From positions 1 through 64,000 of the forward strand of contig JAHDBD010000017.1 of the NCBI GenBank assembly GCA_020630575.1: a stretch of 64,000 nucleotides of DNA. Direction: 5' to 3'. The translations under genes and the position numbers were made by a program. The notes beneath the pieces are model-generated. The model had not been told where the DNA came from, did not search any database, and was given only the letters and a program-made list of their open reading frames with translations. This document shows, piece after piece, positions 9,260 to 18,433 of this stretch (position 1 is its first letter; the number at the start of each line of letters is the position of its first letter). The stretch comes from Bernardetia sp. Lineage in GTDB: Bacteria > Bacteroidota > Bacteroidia > Cytophagales > Bernardetiaceae.

Positions 9260-9717
9260 AATTTTTTTAATAAATCTTCTTTAGTACATTTTTAGTAAAA
9301 GAAGATAGTAAAGACAAACTGAAAATTTATAAAGTGCAAAATTAAGAAAAGTAGTTGAGAGTTTGGTAATTATGAGATAAAAAAATGAGTTTTGAAAACT
9401 ATTTTATAATATAGGTGTAGATAAAATGAAATAAGTGAGAATGAAAAAATAAATTTATATTTTTAGCTATTCTATAAAAACACGGTTGAAACCTTGTTTA
9501 TTAATGCGTGAATTTTTCAAAGTGTAAATTTATTCATTTTATATTCCTAAGAACATAACTGGAATCAATATAAGTAAAAGGTAGGAAATTTTTCTGACTT
9601 TATTCTTCTGAGAAAAATGTTATGAAAAATCTATCAAAAAAAAATCCATCAGAAAAATAAATTTCTGATGGATTTCTATATAAACAAATTTCTTTTGCAT
9701 TTAAGCAAGTAAAGTAA
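9260..9717. other. Intergenic stretch between rplY and efp
   Basis: Holds the probable efp promoter region (minus-strand TAATTTTGC at 9344-9336), the hairpin CACGGTTGAAACCTTG at 9481-9496, related to the palindrome at 62793-62810, and the rplY terminator at 9642-9675. A leftward open frame here covers that hairpin and is not credible as a gene. Confidence 0.6.
9642..9675 (-). terminator. Terminator downstream of rplY
   Basis: A 14-bp perfect stem AAATCCATCAGAAA (9642-9655) with 9662-9675, followed on the minus strand by a long U-run (A-run at 9636-9644). Confidence 0.85.
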
Positions 9718-10329
9718 TTATGCTTCTTCTTCTGTTTCTTCTTCTGCACTAGTGTCCATACCACCACCTGTACGAAGTGTACGAGGAATAGTAACAGTTG
9801 CAATAGAAACTAAAGGACTATTCATAATTTCATACGGACGTTCTCCGATTTCAGAAAGTTTGATAGATTTTCCTAAGTCTAACTTTGCTACATTTACTTC
9901 AATAGTATCTGGAAGGTTAGCTGGCAATGCTTTCACTTTAAGTTTACGCATTTTCAAAACCATACGACCACCTTTTTGCTCGCCTACAGAACGACCAATA
10001 AGTTTTACAGGAACGTCGATTTTTACAGGCTTATCTTCTTTCATTGCAAGAAAATCAACGTGCATCATTACATCACTTACTGGGTGAGTTTGATAATCTT
10101 GAACGATAGCATTGTAAATGTCACCTTCGATATTCAACTCAACTGTATGTACTTTTGATGTATAAATCAAGTCACGGAATAAGATATTTGGCACATAAAA
10201 GTGTTTGTTATCTCCTCCTGTTCCGTACAATACACAAGGAACATAGCCTTCTAAACGCAATAAATGAGCAGCTTTTGCTCCCATTTGATTTTCTTTTCGG
10301 TAATAACCGATGATTTCTAAAGATTTCAT
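9718..10329 (-). CDS. rplY: 50S ribosomal protein L25, CTC form
   Basis: A 203-residue L25/TL5/CTC-family protein that binds 5S rRNA in the large ribosomal subunit. It has the N-terminal L25 beta barrel (MKSLEIIGYYRKENQMGAKA, HFYVPNILFRDLIYT, VQDYQTHPVSDVMMHVDF) and the longer C-terminal TL5/CTC domain (GRSVGEQKGG, LKVKALPANLPDTIEV), then a glutamate-rich tail. It has its own promoter-like sequence at 10390-10421 and a terminator, so it is probably monocistronic. A short inverted repeat AGACG/CGTCT in the leader (near 10357-10375) has no known role. Confidence 0.95.
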   Translation of the reverse strand: MKSLEIIGYYRKENQMGAKAAHLLRLEGYVPCVLYGTGGDNKHFYVPNILFRDLIYTSKVHTVELNIEGDIYNAIVQDYQTHPVSDVMMHVDFLAMKEDKPVKIDVPVKLIGRSVGEQKGGRMVLKMRKLKVKALPANLPDTIEVNVAKLDLGKSIKLSEIGERPYEIMNSPLVSIATVTIPRTLRTGGGMDTSAEEETEEEA

Positions 10330-10389
10330 TTTTTGTATAAATTAAATTGCCTAAAGACGATTGCCGACCGTCTCATAAAAATAAAGATG

Positions 10390-10421
10390 CAAAGTTCCTC
10401 TTTTTTTGTCAGATAACCAAA
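10390..10421 (-). promoter_or_regulatory. Putative Bacteroidota-type promoter of rplY
   Basis: On the minus strand TTTG (10421-10418), a 20-base spacer and GAACTTTG (10397-10390) match the TTTG / TAnnTTTG primary-sigma consensus except for the first two -7 bases. The start codon of rplY is about 60 bases downstream. Confidence 0.5.
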
Positions 10422-10523
10422 CTTTAACAAGCGAGAATTTTAGAATAAAAAACGAAATTTGAACTTTTATCAAATCATAATTGTAAAATTTTCTACTAAC
10501 TTATCATTCAAATCAATACAATT

Positions 10524-11387
10524 ATGAAAATTGCTTTATTTGCAGACCTTCATGGAAGAATTTTGCTTTCCTTTAAACTCATAGAAAGGCTAGAAAGAGA
10601 ACGAAATATAAAAATAGACTTAATTCTTCAATGTGGAGATTTAGGAGCTTTTCCCAATCCGTCCAAGTTAGACAAAGCTACATTACGACACGCAACAAGA
10701 GAACCTTCTGAACTCGGTTTTTATCATCATTTTACCAAAAAAAATAAAAAGGTAGAACAAGTTTTAGATAAGGTAGAAGCTACCATGTATGCTGTAAGGG
10801 GAAATCATGAAGACCATGAATTTTTGAATAACTTAGAGGAAAAATCTGTTGAGTCGTCCTTTCCTATCGATATTTATGAAAAAATTAGAGTGTGTAAAAC
10901 AGGTCATTTACAAACTTTTCAAAAAGATACTACAAAATTAAATTGGGTAGGAATTGGAAGAGTGGGAAGCAGAAAAGTATCACAAAAACAGCAAGAAAAA
11001 TATATTCAACCCTATGAGATAGAAGCTCTGAGTAAATTACATTCTCAAAAATCCAAAAAACAAATTGACTTGCTCATTTCTCATGATAGTGCGTTACATT
11101 TTACAACAAAAGATTTTGGAATGCAACAAATAAGAGATTTTCTGACAAGACATAAACCTTTATATCATTTTTTTGGACACACAGGTCAGCCTTTTTCACT
11201 TTTAGAAGATGAAAATAATTTTACACAGTCTTGTAAAATAAAAGAGTTAGAGTTTGAAAACGATGGTTCGCTTGCCAAAAACTCATTTGTAGTATTGGAT
11301 TGGAAAACAAATACAGATTTTGATTTAGAAGTAATTTCAGATAAATGGATTAACGAATATACCAATCATAGTTGGGAGTATTTGTAA
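10524..11387 (+). CDS. Calcineurin-like metallophosphoesterase
   Basis: A 287-residue metallophosphoesterase. All metal-binding motifs are recognisable in order: D8-x-H10 (FADLHG), GD (38-39, QCGDLG), GNHE (93-96, VRGNHEDHEF), LLISHDSALH, and FGHTGQ near the C-terminus. These predict a two-metal phosphodiesterase or phosphatase acting in the cytoplasm, since there is no signal peptide. The substrate cannot be read from sequence. The gene is alone between rplY (divergent) and the PPIase lipoprotein. The later FGHTGQ replaces the more usual GHTH, so substrate preference may differ from nucleic-acid or UDP-diacylglucosamine enzymes. Confidence 0.85.
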   Translation: MKIALFADLHGRILLSFKLIERLERERNIKIDLILQCGDLGAFPNPSKLDKATLRHATREPSELGFYHHFTKKNKKVEQVLDKVEATMYAVRGNHEDHEFLNNLEEKSVESSFPIDIYEKIRVCKTGHLQTFQKDTTKLNWVGIGRVGSRKVSQKQQEKYIQPYEIEALSKLHSQKSKKQIDLLISHDSALHFTTKDFGMQQIRDFLTRHKPLYHFFGHTGQPFSLLEDENNFTQSCKIKELEFENDGSLAKNSFVVLDWKTNTDFDLEVISDKWINEYTNHSWEYL

Positions 11388-11517
11388 TTTGCTTAGATTC
11401 TGAATTATTCTGACAAATAAAATTTATTAAATGAGGAAATAATTAGTAAATTAGGCAAAGATAATTTTTGGCTTTCTGTAGCTATTTTGAATTTCTCCTA
11501 TTTTTTATTTCTATTTT

Positions 11518-13605
11518 ATGAAATTTCTGTCTTCCTTTATTTTTTCAAATTCATTTTTCTTTATATTACTTTTTAGCTTTTTATTAGGTACAGCCTGTAC
11601 GCCTGATAAAATGGAAGAACCTCCAAAAGATTTGGAAAAGTTTATTAAACGTAATGTTTTTCATTCTGATACACTGCTTCAAAAAATATATGACGCTGCT
11701 AACCGAAGAGATGCCGAAACAGTAGCTACATTTTTATCTCATCCACAAGAAAAATATAGAAAACATGCTGCTCTTACTTTTGCTTCTCTGCAAGATAGTA
11801 GCTTTCTGATGCCTTTATTAGAATTATTAAATGATGAAAAATCGTCTGTTCGTCAAGCTGCTGCCACATCAATTGGACAGTTTTGGGCAACAAGTAGTGA
11901 AACATTATTGCTAGAAAAGACCACTCAACTACAAGCGAGTGGAAACTATGATGTAAATGTTCAGCAGCGACTTTTGGAAGCTATTGGAAAAAGTGCAACC
12001 CAAAAAGGATTGCAGTTTTTAGCTCTTAAAAATTATGAAAATGATACTCTTAGAGTAGGACAAGCTATCGGAATTTATCGTGCAGCCACCAAACCAAAAG
12101 TAAACGAACGAGTAATTTCAGATTCAGCTACACTTTTGATGCTTGATTTCCTAACTCCTCCTAAGCAAAATTATACAGTTCGTTTGATGGCTTCTGCTTA
12201 TTTTGCTCGCCTTGGCGATAAAATAATTCCTAAAACAGAAACTGATTCTATTCAAGAAAAAAAACAAAGTGATTTCTTTGAAATACTAAAAAATAAGGCT
12301 GATAATGATTCTCAACTTTTTGTGCGTTCGAATGCTACTCAAGCTCTAGGAGCAATAAAAACAAAAGAAAATGAAGATTTTTTAATTAAAATTTTAAATA
12401 AAACAGCTGAAAATTATCTAGTTAAAATATCAGCTATTCGTGCGCTTGGGCAGTTTGATGATTCTCCAAAAATAAAAAAAGCAATTGGAAATTATATCAA
12501 TGCTAAAAATCCAAATCTTCAAATTGTAGCTTCCGAAACTCTTAAAAACTTGGCTCGTCTGACAGACTATAAACTATATTTGGAATGGATAGAAAAAACA
12601 AATAATTATAGAACTCGTGCAAATCTTTTTGCAGGAGCAATCAAAACTGAAAGAAAGGAAAATATAGCTTCTCAAAAAGCAATTTCTGTGTTGGACTCTT
12701 CTCAAAATGTCTATGAAAAAATGGCTTTGTTGCAAGCTCTTTCTGAAAATATCCAAAATATGGATTTGATTTTGGACACACTTCAAAACACACAAAATCA
12801 CCTCTTAAGAACAGCAGCAACTGAAGCTATTTTTAATGTTTCTACAAAGTTTTTGTCAAATTCTGCTCAAAAGGTTTCTTCAAAACAAAAAGAACAATTA
12901 AGCAAAGGTTTTGAATTTGCTATCAAGTCAGGCGATGTAGGAGCGATGGCATTGGCTGCTAATGCATTAATGAATGAAGATTTTAAGAAAATTTACAAAT
13001 ACAAAACAAATTCTCTAACCAAACTGCTTACAGAAGCAAGAAAAAAATTAGAACTACCCAAAGAAATTGAAACCTATCAAGAAATCAGTAAAACAATAGA
13101 ATTTTATACAGGAAAACCTACTCAGAATCCACCTTTTCCTCCAACAAGAGAAATTGATTGGAAGCTAATAAGTACTTTAGATGCAAGAAATACGATTATT
13201 TTGAATACAAATAAAGGAGAAATAATAGTCTCGCTATTTACAGAAGAAGCTCCTGCAACAGTCGCTAGTTTTGTAACTCTAGCAGGAAAAGAATTTTTTA
13301 ATCAAAAGAAATTTCATAGAGTTGTTCCTAATTTTGTAGTACAGGGTGGAGACCCAAGAGGTGACGGTTGGGGAGGTATAGATTACACTATTCGTTCTGA
13401 GTTTTCAACTTTCTATTATGATGATGAAGGATATTTGGGAATGGCTTCGGCAGGAAAAGATACAGAAAGTTGTCAGTTTTTTATTACGCACTCGCCTACT
13501 CCACATTTAGACGGACGTTATACCATTTTTGGAAAAGTAATAAACGGAATGGATGTAGTGCATCAACTAGAAGTAGGAGATTATATTGAAATGGTTAGTT
13601 TTTAG
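11518..13605 (+). CDS. Lipoprotein with HEAT repeats fused to a cyclophilin domain
   Basis: A 695-residue exported protein. The signal segment ends in LLGTAC, a lipobox, giving a lipidated Cys near residue 27. Residues ~50-520 are alpha-helical repeats of HEAT type (for example YRKHAALTFASLQDSSFLMPLLELL, SSVRQAAATSIGQF, LVKISAIRALGQFDD). Residues 558-695 are a cyclophilin-type peptidyl-prolyl isomerase with FHRVVPNFVVQGGDPRGDG, the active-site FHR arginine and QFFITHSPTPHLDGRYTIFG. It should catalyse proline isomerisation on the outer periplasmic or membrane face, with the HEAT array acting as a scaffold for a client; that scaffold role is inference. Loop-type Trp of human CypA is replaced by H (HLDGRY), as in many bacterial enzymes. 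Confidence 0.9.
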   Translation: MKFLSSFIFSNSFFFILLFSFLLGTACTPDKMEEPPKDLEKFIKRNVFHSDTLLQKIYDAANRRDAETVATFLSHPQEKYRKHAALTFASLQDSSFLMPLLELLNDEKSSVRQAAATSIGQFWATSSETLLLEKTTQLQASGNYDVNVQQRLLEAIGKSATQKGLQFLALKNYENDTLRVGQAIGIYRAATKPKVNERVISDSATLLMLDFLTPPKQNYTVRLMASAYFARLGDKIIPKTETDSIQEKKQSDFFEILKNKADNDSQLFVRSNATQALGAIKTKENEDFLIKILNKTAENYLVKISAIRALGQFDDSPKIKKAIGNYINAKNPNLQIVASETLKNLARLTDYKLYLEWIEKTNNYRTRANLFAGAIKTERKENIASQKAISVLDSSQNVYEKMALLQALSENIQNMDLILDTLQNTQNHLLRTAATEAIFNVSTKFLSNSAQKVSSKQKEQLSKGFEFAIKSGDVGAMALAANALMNEDFKKIYKYKTNSLTKLLTEARKKLELPKEIETYQEISKTIEFYTGKPTQNPPFPPTREIDWKLISTLDARNTIILNTNKGEIIVSLFTEEAPATVASFVTLAGKEFFNQKKFHRVVPNFVVQGGDPRGDGWGGIDYTIRSEFSTFYYDDEGYLGMASAGKDTESCQFFITHSPTPHLDGRYTIFGKVINGMDVVHQLEVGDYIEMVSF

Positions 13606-13647
13606 ATCTTGGATTAAAAAAACAAAAGCTATAAATAAAAATGTAAA

Positions 13648-14439
13648 ATGTTTAGACATCAAGGTAAAAGTAGAACATTAGCACATAATATTCAAATTGC
13701 GACGGTTTTGTCATTGGTAGCTGGAATAGTAAATGCAACAGGTTTTTTAGAAATCCACCAGCTTACAACAAATGTAACTGGACACTTTGCACTCTTTATG
13801 TATGACCTTGTAAATTTGGATATATGGAGTGGAGGAGCATATTTATTGTATATTTTATGTTTTATGTTTGGCTCATTTGTCTCTAGTTTTCTGATTGAGC
13901 AATACAGAAATAATAAACGCCTTAATGTATTTGTTTTGCCAACACTTATTGAAGTATTTATTTTATTTTTTATTCCTGTTTATGCTCATCTTTACTCTTT
14001 CCAATCAATAAATTTGATTGCTTTTTTATTGCTCTTTGCTATGGGATTACAAAACTCATTTGTTACTAATATTTCTAATGCTGTTGTACGAACAACTCAT
14101 TTAACAGGTCTTTTTACAGATTTAGGAATAGAATTGTCTCAATTGTTTTTTCCAAAAACCTATCAACGTGAAAAAATAATTCCAACCATTAAATTAAGAA
14201 TATCTATTATTGGTTTTTTCTTTATAGGAGGAATAACAGGCGTAATGTTTTATTCTACTTTTAATTTTCAATTAAATACATTGTTTGTTAGCGCATTTAT
14301 TTTGCTTTCAAGTTTGTTTTATGATGATATGCGATTCAGAATTATAGTAGCAAAACGAAAATATATACAGAAAAGAGGTCGGAAAAGAGAGTTTAAAAAT
14401 AAAAAAAGCAATTACAAAGGCTGTAATTGCTTTTTTTGA
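13648..14439 (+). CDS. DUF1275 (YoaK-type) membrane protein
   Basis: A 263-residue inner-membrane protein of the DUF1275/YoaK family. LVAGIVNATGFLEI near the N-terminus and VTGHFALFMYDL correspond to the family's signature helix (usually GxxDAxxFxxxxxxFxxxMTGN), followed by about six hydrophobic segments and a QNSFVTNISNAVVRTTHLTGLFTDLG stretch, the family's second hallmark (ARxGVPxVRTTYLTG). The family has no settled biochemical function. The final residues KKSNYKGCNCFF are encoded by the terminator hairpin itself (14401-14437), and the stop codon overlaps its U-run. Confidence 0.88.
   Translation: MFRHQGKSRTLAHNIQIATVLSLVAGIVNATGFLEIHQLTTNVTGHFALFMYDLVNLDIWSGGAYLLYILCFMFGSFVSSFLIEQYRNNKRLNVFVLPTLIEVFILFFIPVYAHLYSFQSINLIAFLLLFAMGLQNSFVTNISNAVVRTTHLTGLFTDLGIELSQLFFPKTYQREKIIPTIKLRISIIGFFFIGGITGVMFYSTFNFQLNTLFVSAFILLSSLFYDDMRFRIIVAKRKYIQKRGRKREFKNKKSNYKGCNCFF
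14401..14437 (+). terminator. Intrinsic terminator inside the 3' end of the DUF1275 gene
   Basis: A perfect 16-bp stem (AAAAAAAGCAATTACA, 14401-14416, with 14422-14437) with loop AAGGC ends in seven T. The TGA stop of the upstream gene (14437-14439) uses the last T. It also serves the convergent M48 gene in reverse. Confidence 0.85.
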
Positions 14440-14466
14440 GAACTTATTCTAATTTTTATTCGAAAA

Positions 14467-16530
14467 CTAAGCTGCCAATAACAATTGTCTTTCCAATAAA
14501 TTTTTCTTATTTAAGAATAAAGACTGGTTGAAAAGTTCATAATAAAAACTGTAGGCAGCAAAAAGAAGTCCTAGAGGAGTTTCATAATAATGATTATGGT
14601 CAAAATAAATCCATTCTTGAGACAGATAATCTTCTAATTGTTTTTTGTTTTGAGCTGTGTAAACATCTAAAAGGTGAGGTTCTTTTTCTACAATTTCTTT
14701 CAAACGAGAACGCATTTTTCGCTCTTCAAAACGAAGATGTGCCATGTGTTCTTCAATTTCATGAATTTCTAATTGCTGACCAATAAATTGTGATTTTTCT
14801 AAAAGAGCTTTATGAAGTAATTTATCATCTTTCTTTATTTGATGTCTTTCAAAATAATTTTCATACAATTCTTTCAAAATTGCATCATTATTATTTGCTT
14901 GAGCTTTTTTATAGAAATAAATAAAAGCATTTTCTTCATTTTGTTGAATTAGCTTTTTGTTGGCTTGTGCTTCATCTTGCAGTTCTTGCAAAATAAGTGG
15001 CGCATGTTTGACTGGATATTTTATTCCTTCAAAATCAAAAGTTTTGAGCTTGATTTGCTTATCGATAATTGCTTCCAAAATCAGACAATCATTTTCTAAT
15101 CCTTGTTGTTTTCGGATAAGCTCTGTATTTTTTTCATTGAAAATATCTTCTAACTCTGTATTTTCAGTAATCAGAATTTTTGAAGAATTAGAATTGATTC
15201 TATCAATAATTCTTTCCATATTAAATTCTGAAATATCTTTTGAGTTATAAAAATCGTTGTAACGCTCATCAAAAGAATACTTTTGTTTGTAGGTAGAATA
15301 TTCTTCTTTGAAATTTTCCAAAGAAAGTAGTTTTGGTGTCTGAGAAAATTTTACATCTGCAAAAATATCTTTTGTAAACTTATCTTGCCACTTTTGAGCA
15401 TTATCAAAAATGCTCCATGCTGTATCTAAAGAAGGTTCTGCATCAAAACCTAAATCTTCTAAATGCTGAACTCTATCGGCTGTACTTGGATGCGATTCCC
15501 ATTGATTTTCAATAACAACCTTACTTCTATCAAATTTATTCAAACTCTCCTTCGTAACAACAGGCAAATTGTTTTGTATATCAAGATGACTTTCTTTAGC
15601 CAAATAATTCATTAAATAATGATGTTGAGGATAAATATTTTCAGCTATTTCTTCTTTGGCTATTTGCTCTTGATAAAAATTGATTAAAGATTGAAGTGCA
15701 TCACTAGCCAATTGAAGACGTAAAAGTGAATCTACCAAAGGTTTTGAACCTACTACAGAGGCAGCAATTTGATCAGCTTCAAATTCCATTTCTCTAGAAA
15801 GTTCCATATAACGAACATTGACAATGCCATACATTTTTTGAAGAATCCATTGAATTCCTGTAATAATTGTGATTCCTATCCACGCACAAATCGCAAAAAC
15901 CCAACTAAAATTAGACCAGCGTTGTACTAAATTGCTATACGAATCATTATCATAAAGCATATTATAAATTACTTTATTTACATTATAAACATAACTTCCT
16001 ACTTTTAATGTTTTCTGACTAAAATGTCCAAATTCGTGAGCCAAAACAGCTTTTAGTTCGGTTTCAGTTACTGCATTTACTAATCCTAAACCAATTTGTA
16101 GATTTTTTTTGGTAGGAAAAAACATACTCCAAAAGCTAGAATCGTAAAAAACAGCAGCATTTACATCTCTAGTAAGATAGATTTTTTTTGGAAAATCTGT
16201 GCCTACTTCTCTAGTCAGTTCTCTAATTAAAGCAAAAAGACGTGGTTCTTCATTTTCTTTAATCTCTATCATATCCGAACGATCAACTTTGACACGTTTG
16301 AAAATAAATTTTATTAAGAAAAAGAAAACCAAACCCCCAATACTAGCCAATCCTATTCCTAGAAATAGCGTAAAAAAAGATGGGCGCATGGCAATAACTC
16401 CTATTCCTGCAAATCCAAAACCTATAGTAAGGGCAAAAGAAAGAGAAATAAGTAACAAATAAATAAATAAAAAGAAACCAATTGCCAAAAGTGTTTGCTT
16501 GGCTTTGTGTTCGACTTCTATAGTTTTCAT
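14467..16530 (-). CDS. M48-family membrane metallopeptidase
   Basis: A 687-residue zinc peptidase of the M48 (HtpX/Ste24-like) family. Two hydrophobic segments at about 12-36 and 38-78 anchor it, then HEFGH (165-169) gives two zinc ligands and the catalytic Glu. The third ligand is likely the Glu in SREMEFEADQIA near residue 250. A further membrane segment is seen around FAICAWIGITIITGIQWIL. The C-terminal ~350 residues are a helical extension rich in Glu and Lys, longer than HtpX (~290 residues). Probable role is quality control of membrane or envelope proteins; substrates are unknown. Confidence 0.88.
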   Translation of the reverse strand: MKTIEVEHKAKQTLLAIGFFLFIYLLLISLSFALTIGFGFAGIGVIAMRPSFFTLFLGIGLASIGGLVFFFLIKFIFKRVKVDRSDMIEIKENEEPRLFALIRELTREVGTDFPKKIYLTRDVNAAVFYDSSFWSMFFPTKKNLQIGLGLVNAVTETELKAVLAHEFGHFSQKTLKVGSYVYNVNKVIYNMLYDNDSYSNLVQRWSNFSWVFAICAWIGITIITGIQWILQKMYGIVNVRYMELSREMEFEADQIAASVVGSKPLVDSLLRLQLASDALQSLINFYQEQIAKEEIAENIYPQHHYLMNYLAKESHLDIQNNLPVVTKESLNKFDRSKVVIENQWESHPSTADRVQHLEDLGFDAEPSLDTAWSIFDNAQKWQDKFTKDIFADVKFSQTPKLLSLENFKEEYSTYKQKYSFDERYNDFYNSKDISEFNMERIIDRINSNSSKILITENTELEDIFNEKNTELIRKQQGLENDCLILEAIIDKQIKLKTFDFEGIKYPVKHAPLILQELQDEAQANKKLIQQNEENAFIYFYKKAQANNNDAILKELYENYFERHQIKKDDKLLHKALLEKSQFIGQQLEIHEIEEHMAHLRFEERKMRSRLKEIVEKEPHLLDVYTAQNKKQLEDYLSQEWIYFDHNHYYETPLGLLFAAYSFYYELFNQSLFLNKKNLLERQLLLAA

Positions 16531-16668
16531 AATATATAAATAGACTGTAAAATAAGAAGAATGGAAGTAATGATGATAAATGTAAGTGCGTATGTTTTTA
16601 CAAATATAATTATCTATTTCAGATAAACTTACTTACATCAAATAATAGTTCGAAAATTAGATAAAAAA

Positions 16669-16698
16669 AGCCTTAGCAATTTCTAAATTACTAAGGCT
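16669..16698 (-). terminator. Terminator downstream of the Glu/Leu dehydrogenase
   Basis: AGCCTTAGCAATTT (16669-16682) pairs with 16685-16698. The single mismatch becomes a G-U pair when transcribed on the minus strand, and an A-run at 16663-16669 supplies the U-tract. Confidence 0.75.
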
Positions 16699-16733
16699 GT
16701 GATAAATCTTTCGATGTTATTGTCGTTTTTGCC

Positions 16734-16757
16734 GTTGTTGGTGGAGACACCAATAAC
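16734..16757. repeat. Dispersed palindromic element GTTGTTGGTG/CACCAATAAC, copy 1
   Basis: Ten-base arms (16734-16743 and 16748-16757) flank the loop GAGA, with one G-T mismatch. Closely related elements occur at 53971-53994 and 54085-54108. It ends 7 bases after the gdh stop codon position on the minus strand. Confidence 0.7.
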
Positions 16758-16764
16758 ATAATAT

Positions 16765-18003
16765 TTAAACTAATTGCTCTAAAGCAATCTCAAAAGAAGT
16801 TTCTACTAATCCTGTTTTGTTTTTATTTCTTGAATGTGTTTTTTCAAGTGCATTTTTGATGATAGTTGAAGTATCTTCAAAAATTCCTTCATCAGACATG
16901 TCTACATCATCGTTGCTCATAAGGTAAGCAAAAACACGAGCCATTCCACAGTTGGCAATAAAATCTGGAATAATTGCTACATTTTTATCAGCATATTCTA
17001 ATGTTTTGCCTAAGAAAATTTCTTTGTCAGCAAAAGGAACATTTGCACCACAAGAAACTACTTCCAAACCACCTTTTATCATTCTTTCAATTTGAGATTG
17101 TTGAACCAATCTTGATGCAGCAGCAGGAATAAATATTTCTACCCCAAAATCCCAAATTTTTTGTTCTGCTTCTTCGAAAGAAAGCATATTTGTAGCATTG
17201 AGCTGATTTCCGTTTTTATCTAAGAACAACTGCTTGATTTCTTCAAAAGAAAAACCTTCTTCTTTCAAAAGTGCGCCTTCTTTATCCAAAATACCAACTA
17301 CTTTAACTCCTTTTTGAGCCAAATAAAAAGCTGCAGCACTCGCTACATTTCCCCAGCCTTGAATAATAGCTCTTTTTCCTTTATAATCTTCTTCGCCTTT
17401 GCCCCAAATATCATAAAAATGAAAAACTCCACAAGCTACACCATAACCTGTTATCATATCAGCGACAGTGTATTTTCTTTGCAGAGAAGGTGTGTAATCT
17501 TCGTTTTCCAAAACTTTGACTACACCATAACGAAGTTGTCCGATACGGTTAATTTTTTGTGGTTCTGTTGGCTGAAAGTGTCCTGTAAAAACACCTTCTT
17601 GTGGATGCCAAATACCACAATCTTCTGTAATTGGAATTACTTCATGGATTTCATCAACATTCATATCACCACCAGTTCCATAATAATTTTTCAAAAGTGG
17701 TGCTACGGCTTTGTACCAACGATTCAACACTTCTTGCTTACGTGGGTCTTTTGGGTCAAAATTAATTCCTGATTTTGCGCCACCAATAGCAGGTCCTGAA
17801 ACACTAAATTTGATTTCCATGGTTTTGGCAAGTGATTCTACTTCACGCTTGTCTAATCCGACACGCATACGTGTTCCTCCACCTGCTGCACCTCCACGAA
17901 GTGAGTTAATGACTACCCAACCGACAGCATCAGTTTGTTGATCGTGCCATTCAAAAACGATTTCTGGATTTTTGTTCTCAAATTTCTCTAGTAATTCTCT
18001 CAT
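16765..18003 (-). CDS. Glu/Leu/Phe/Val-family amino-acid dehydrogenase
   Basis: A 412-residue NAD(P)-dependent oxidative deaminase of the ELFV superfamily. RGGAAGGGTRMR is the substrate-binding glycine region, K65 and K77 (GPAIGGAKSG) are the substrate and catalytic lysines, and D113 lies in GTGGDMNVDE. The second half is a Rossmann domain with GWGNVASAAAF. Length and 'Glu/Leu/Phe/Val' motifs agree with Bacteroidota proteins annotated as glutamate dehydrogenase, but the substrate could instead be leucine or valine. The GGAKSG variant (usual GGAKGG) is worth noting. It is divergent from sufC and ends at its own terminator. Confidence 0.85.
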   Translation of the reverse strand: MRELLEKFENKNPEIVFEWHDQQTDAVGWVVINSLRGGAAGGGTRMRVGLDKREVESLAKTMEIKFSVSGPAIGGAKSGINFDPKDPRKQEVLNRWYKAVAPLLKNYYGTGGDMNVDEIHEVIPITEDCGIWHPQEGVFTGHFQPTEPQKINRIGQLRYGVVKVLENEDYTPSLQRKYTVADMITGYGVACGVFHFYDIWGKGEEDYKGKRAIIQGWGNVASAAAFYLAQKGVKVVGILDKEGALLKEEGFSFEEIKQLFLDKNGNQLNATNMLSFEEAEQKIWDFGVEIFIPAAASRLVQQSQIERMIKGGLEVVSCGANVPFADKEIFLGKTLEYADKNVAIIPDFIANCGMARVFAYLMSNDDVDMSDEGIFEDTSTIIKNALEKTHSRNKNKTGLVETSFEIALEQLV

Positions 18004-18433
18004 AAAATTTTGTGTGTTGTAAATTTAAAAAGGTCTTTTCTACTCTTTAGTAGTAAATAGATTTTCAAAAATACGAATTTTAGTTAGAACCCTATACCAA
18101 GAATATAGGAAATGAGAATTTTGAAGAGATAAATTAGATAAATCTTTTTATAGCTGATAGATATAATATAGAATCCTGTTTGTATAAAAAACTTGTTTTT
18201 GGAAGTTCTAACAGATAAAAAATTGTATCCTAATTAATTATATTGAGGAGATAAAATGGTTTTTATATAAATTAAATCACAAAAATTGCTTTTGCTTCAA
18301 TTCTTTACGAACTTTGCACCCAAATTCTAGTTAGTTTGTAATTAGTCTAAATAATTGATTTCTATTTAAAAAATGCTTTAGACTTTCTTACTTTATAAAT
18401 TAACGTTTTTCATAAAAAAGAAAATACTCAAAA
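18004..18433. other. Divergent promoter region of the dehydrogenase and sufC
   Basis: This 430-bp AT-rich spacer separates two divergent genes and must hold both promoters. I see one candidate for sufC (18286-18316). No repeat, RNA gene or open frame is convincing. Confidence 0.5.
18286..18316 (+). promoter_or_regulatory. Putative promoter of sufC
   Basis: TTG (18286-18288), a 20-base spacer and GAACTTTG (18309-18316) have the same form as the rplY candidate. The sufC start is 117 bases further on, leaving a long leader. Confidence 0.4.

Noticed and set aside
9600..9803. 67-codon leftward open frame overlapping rplY
   Set aside because: It lies on the rplY terminator and the 3' end of rplY in another frame; no protein-like composition.
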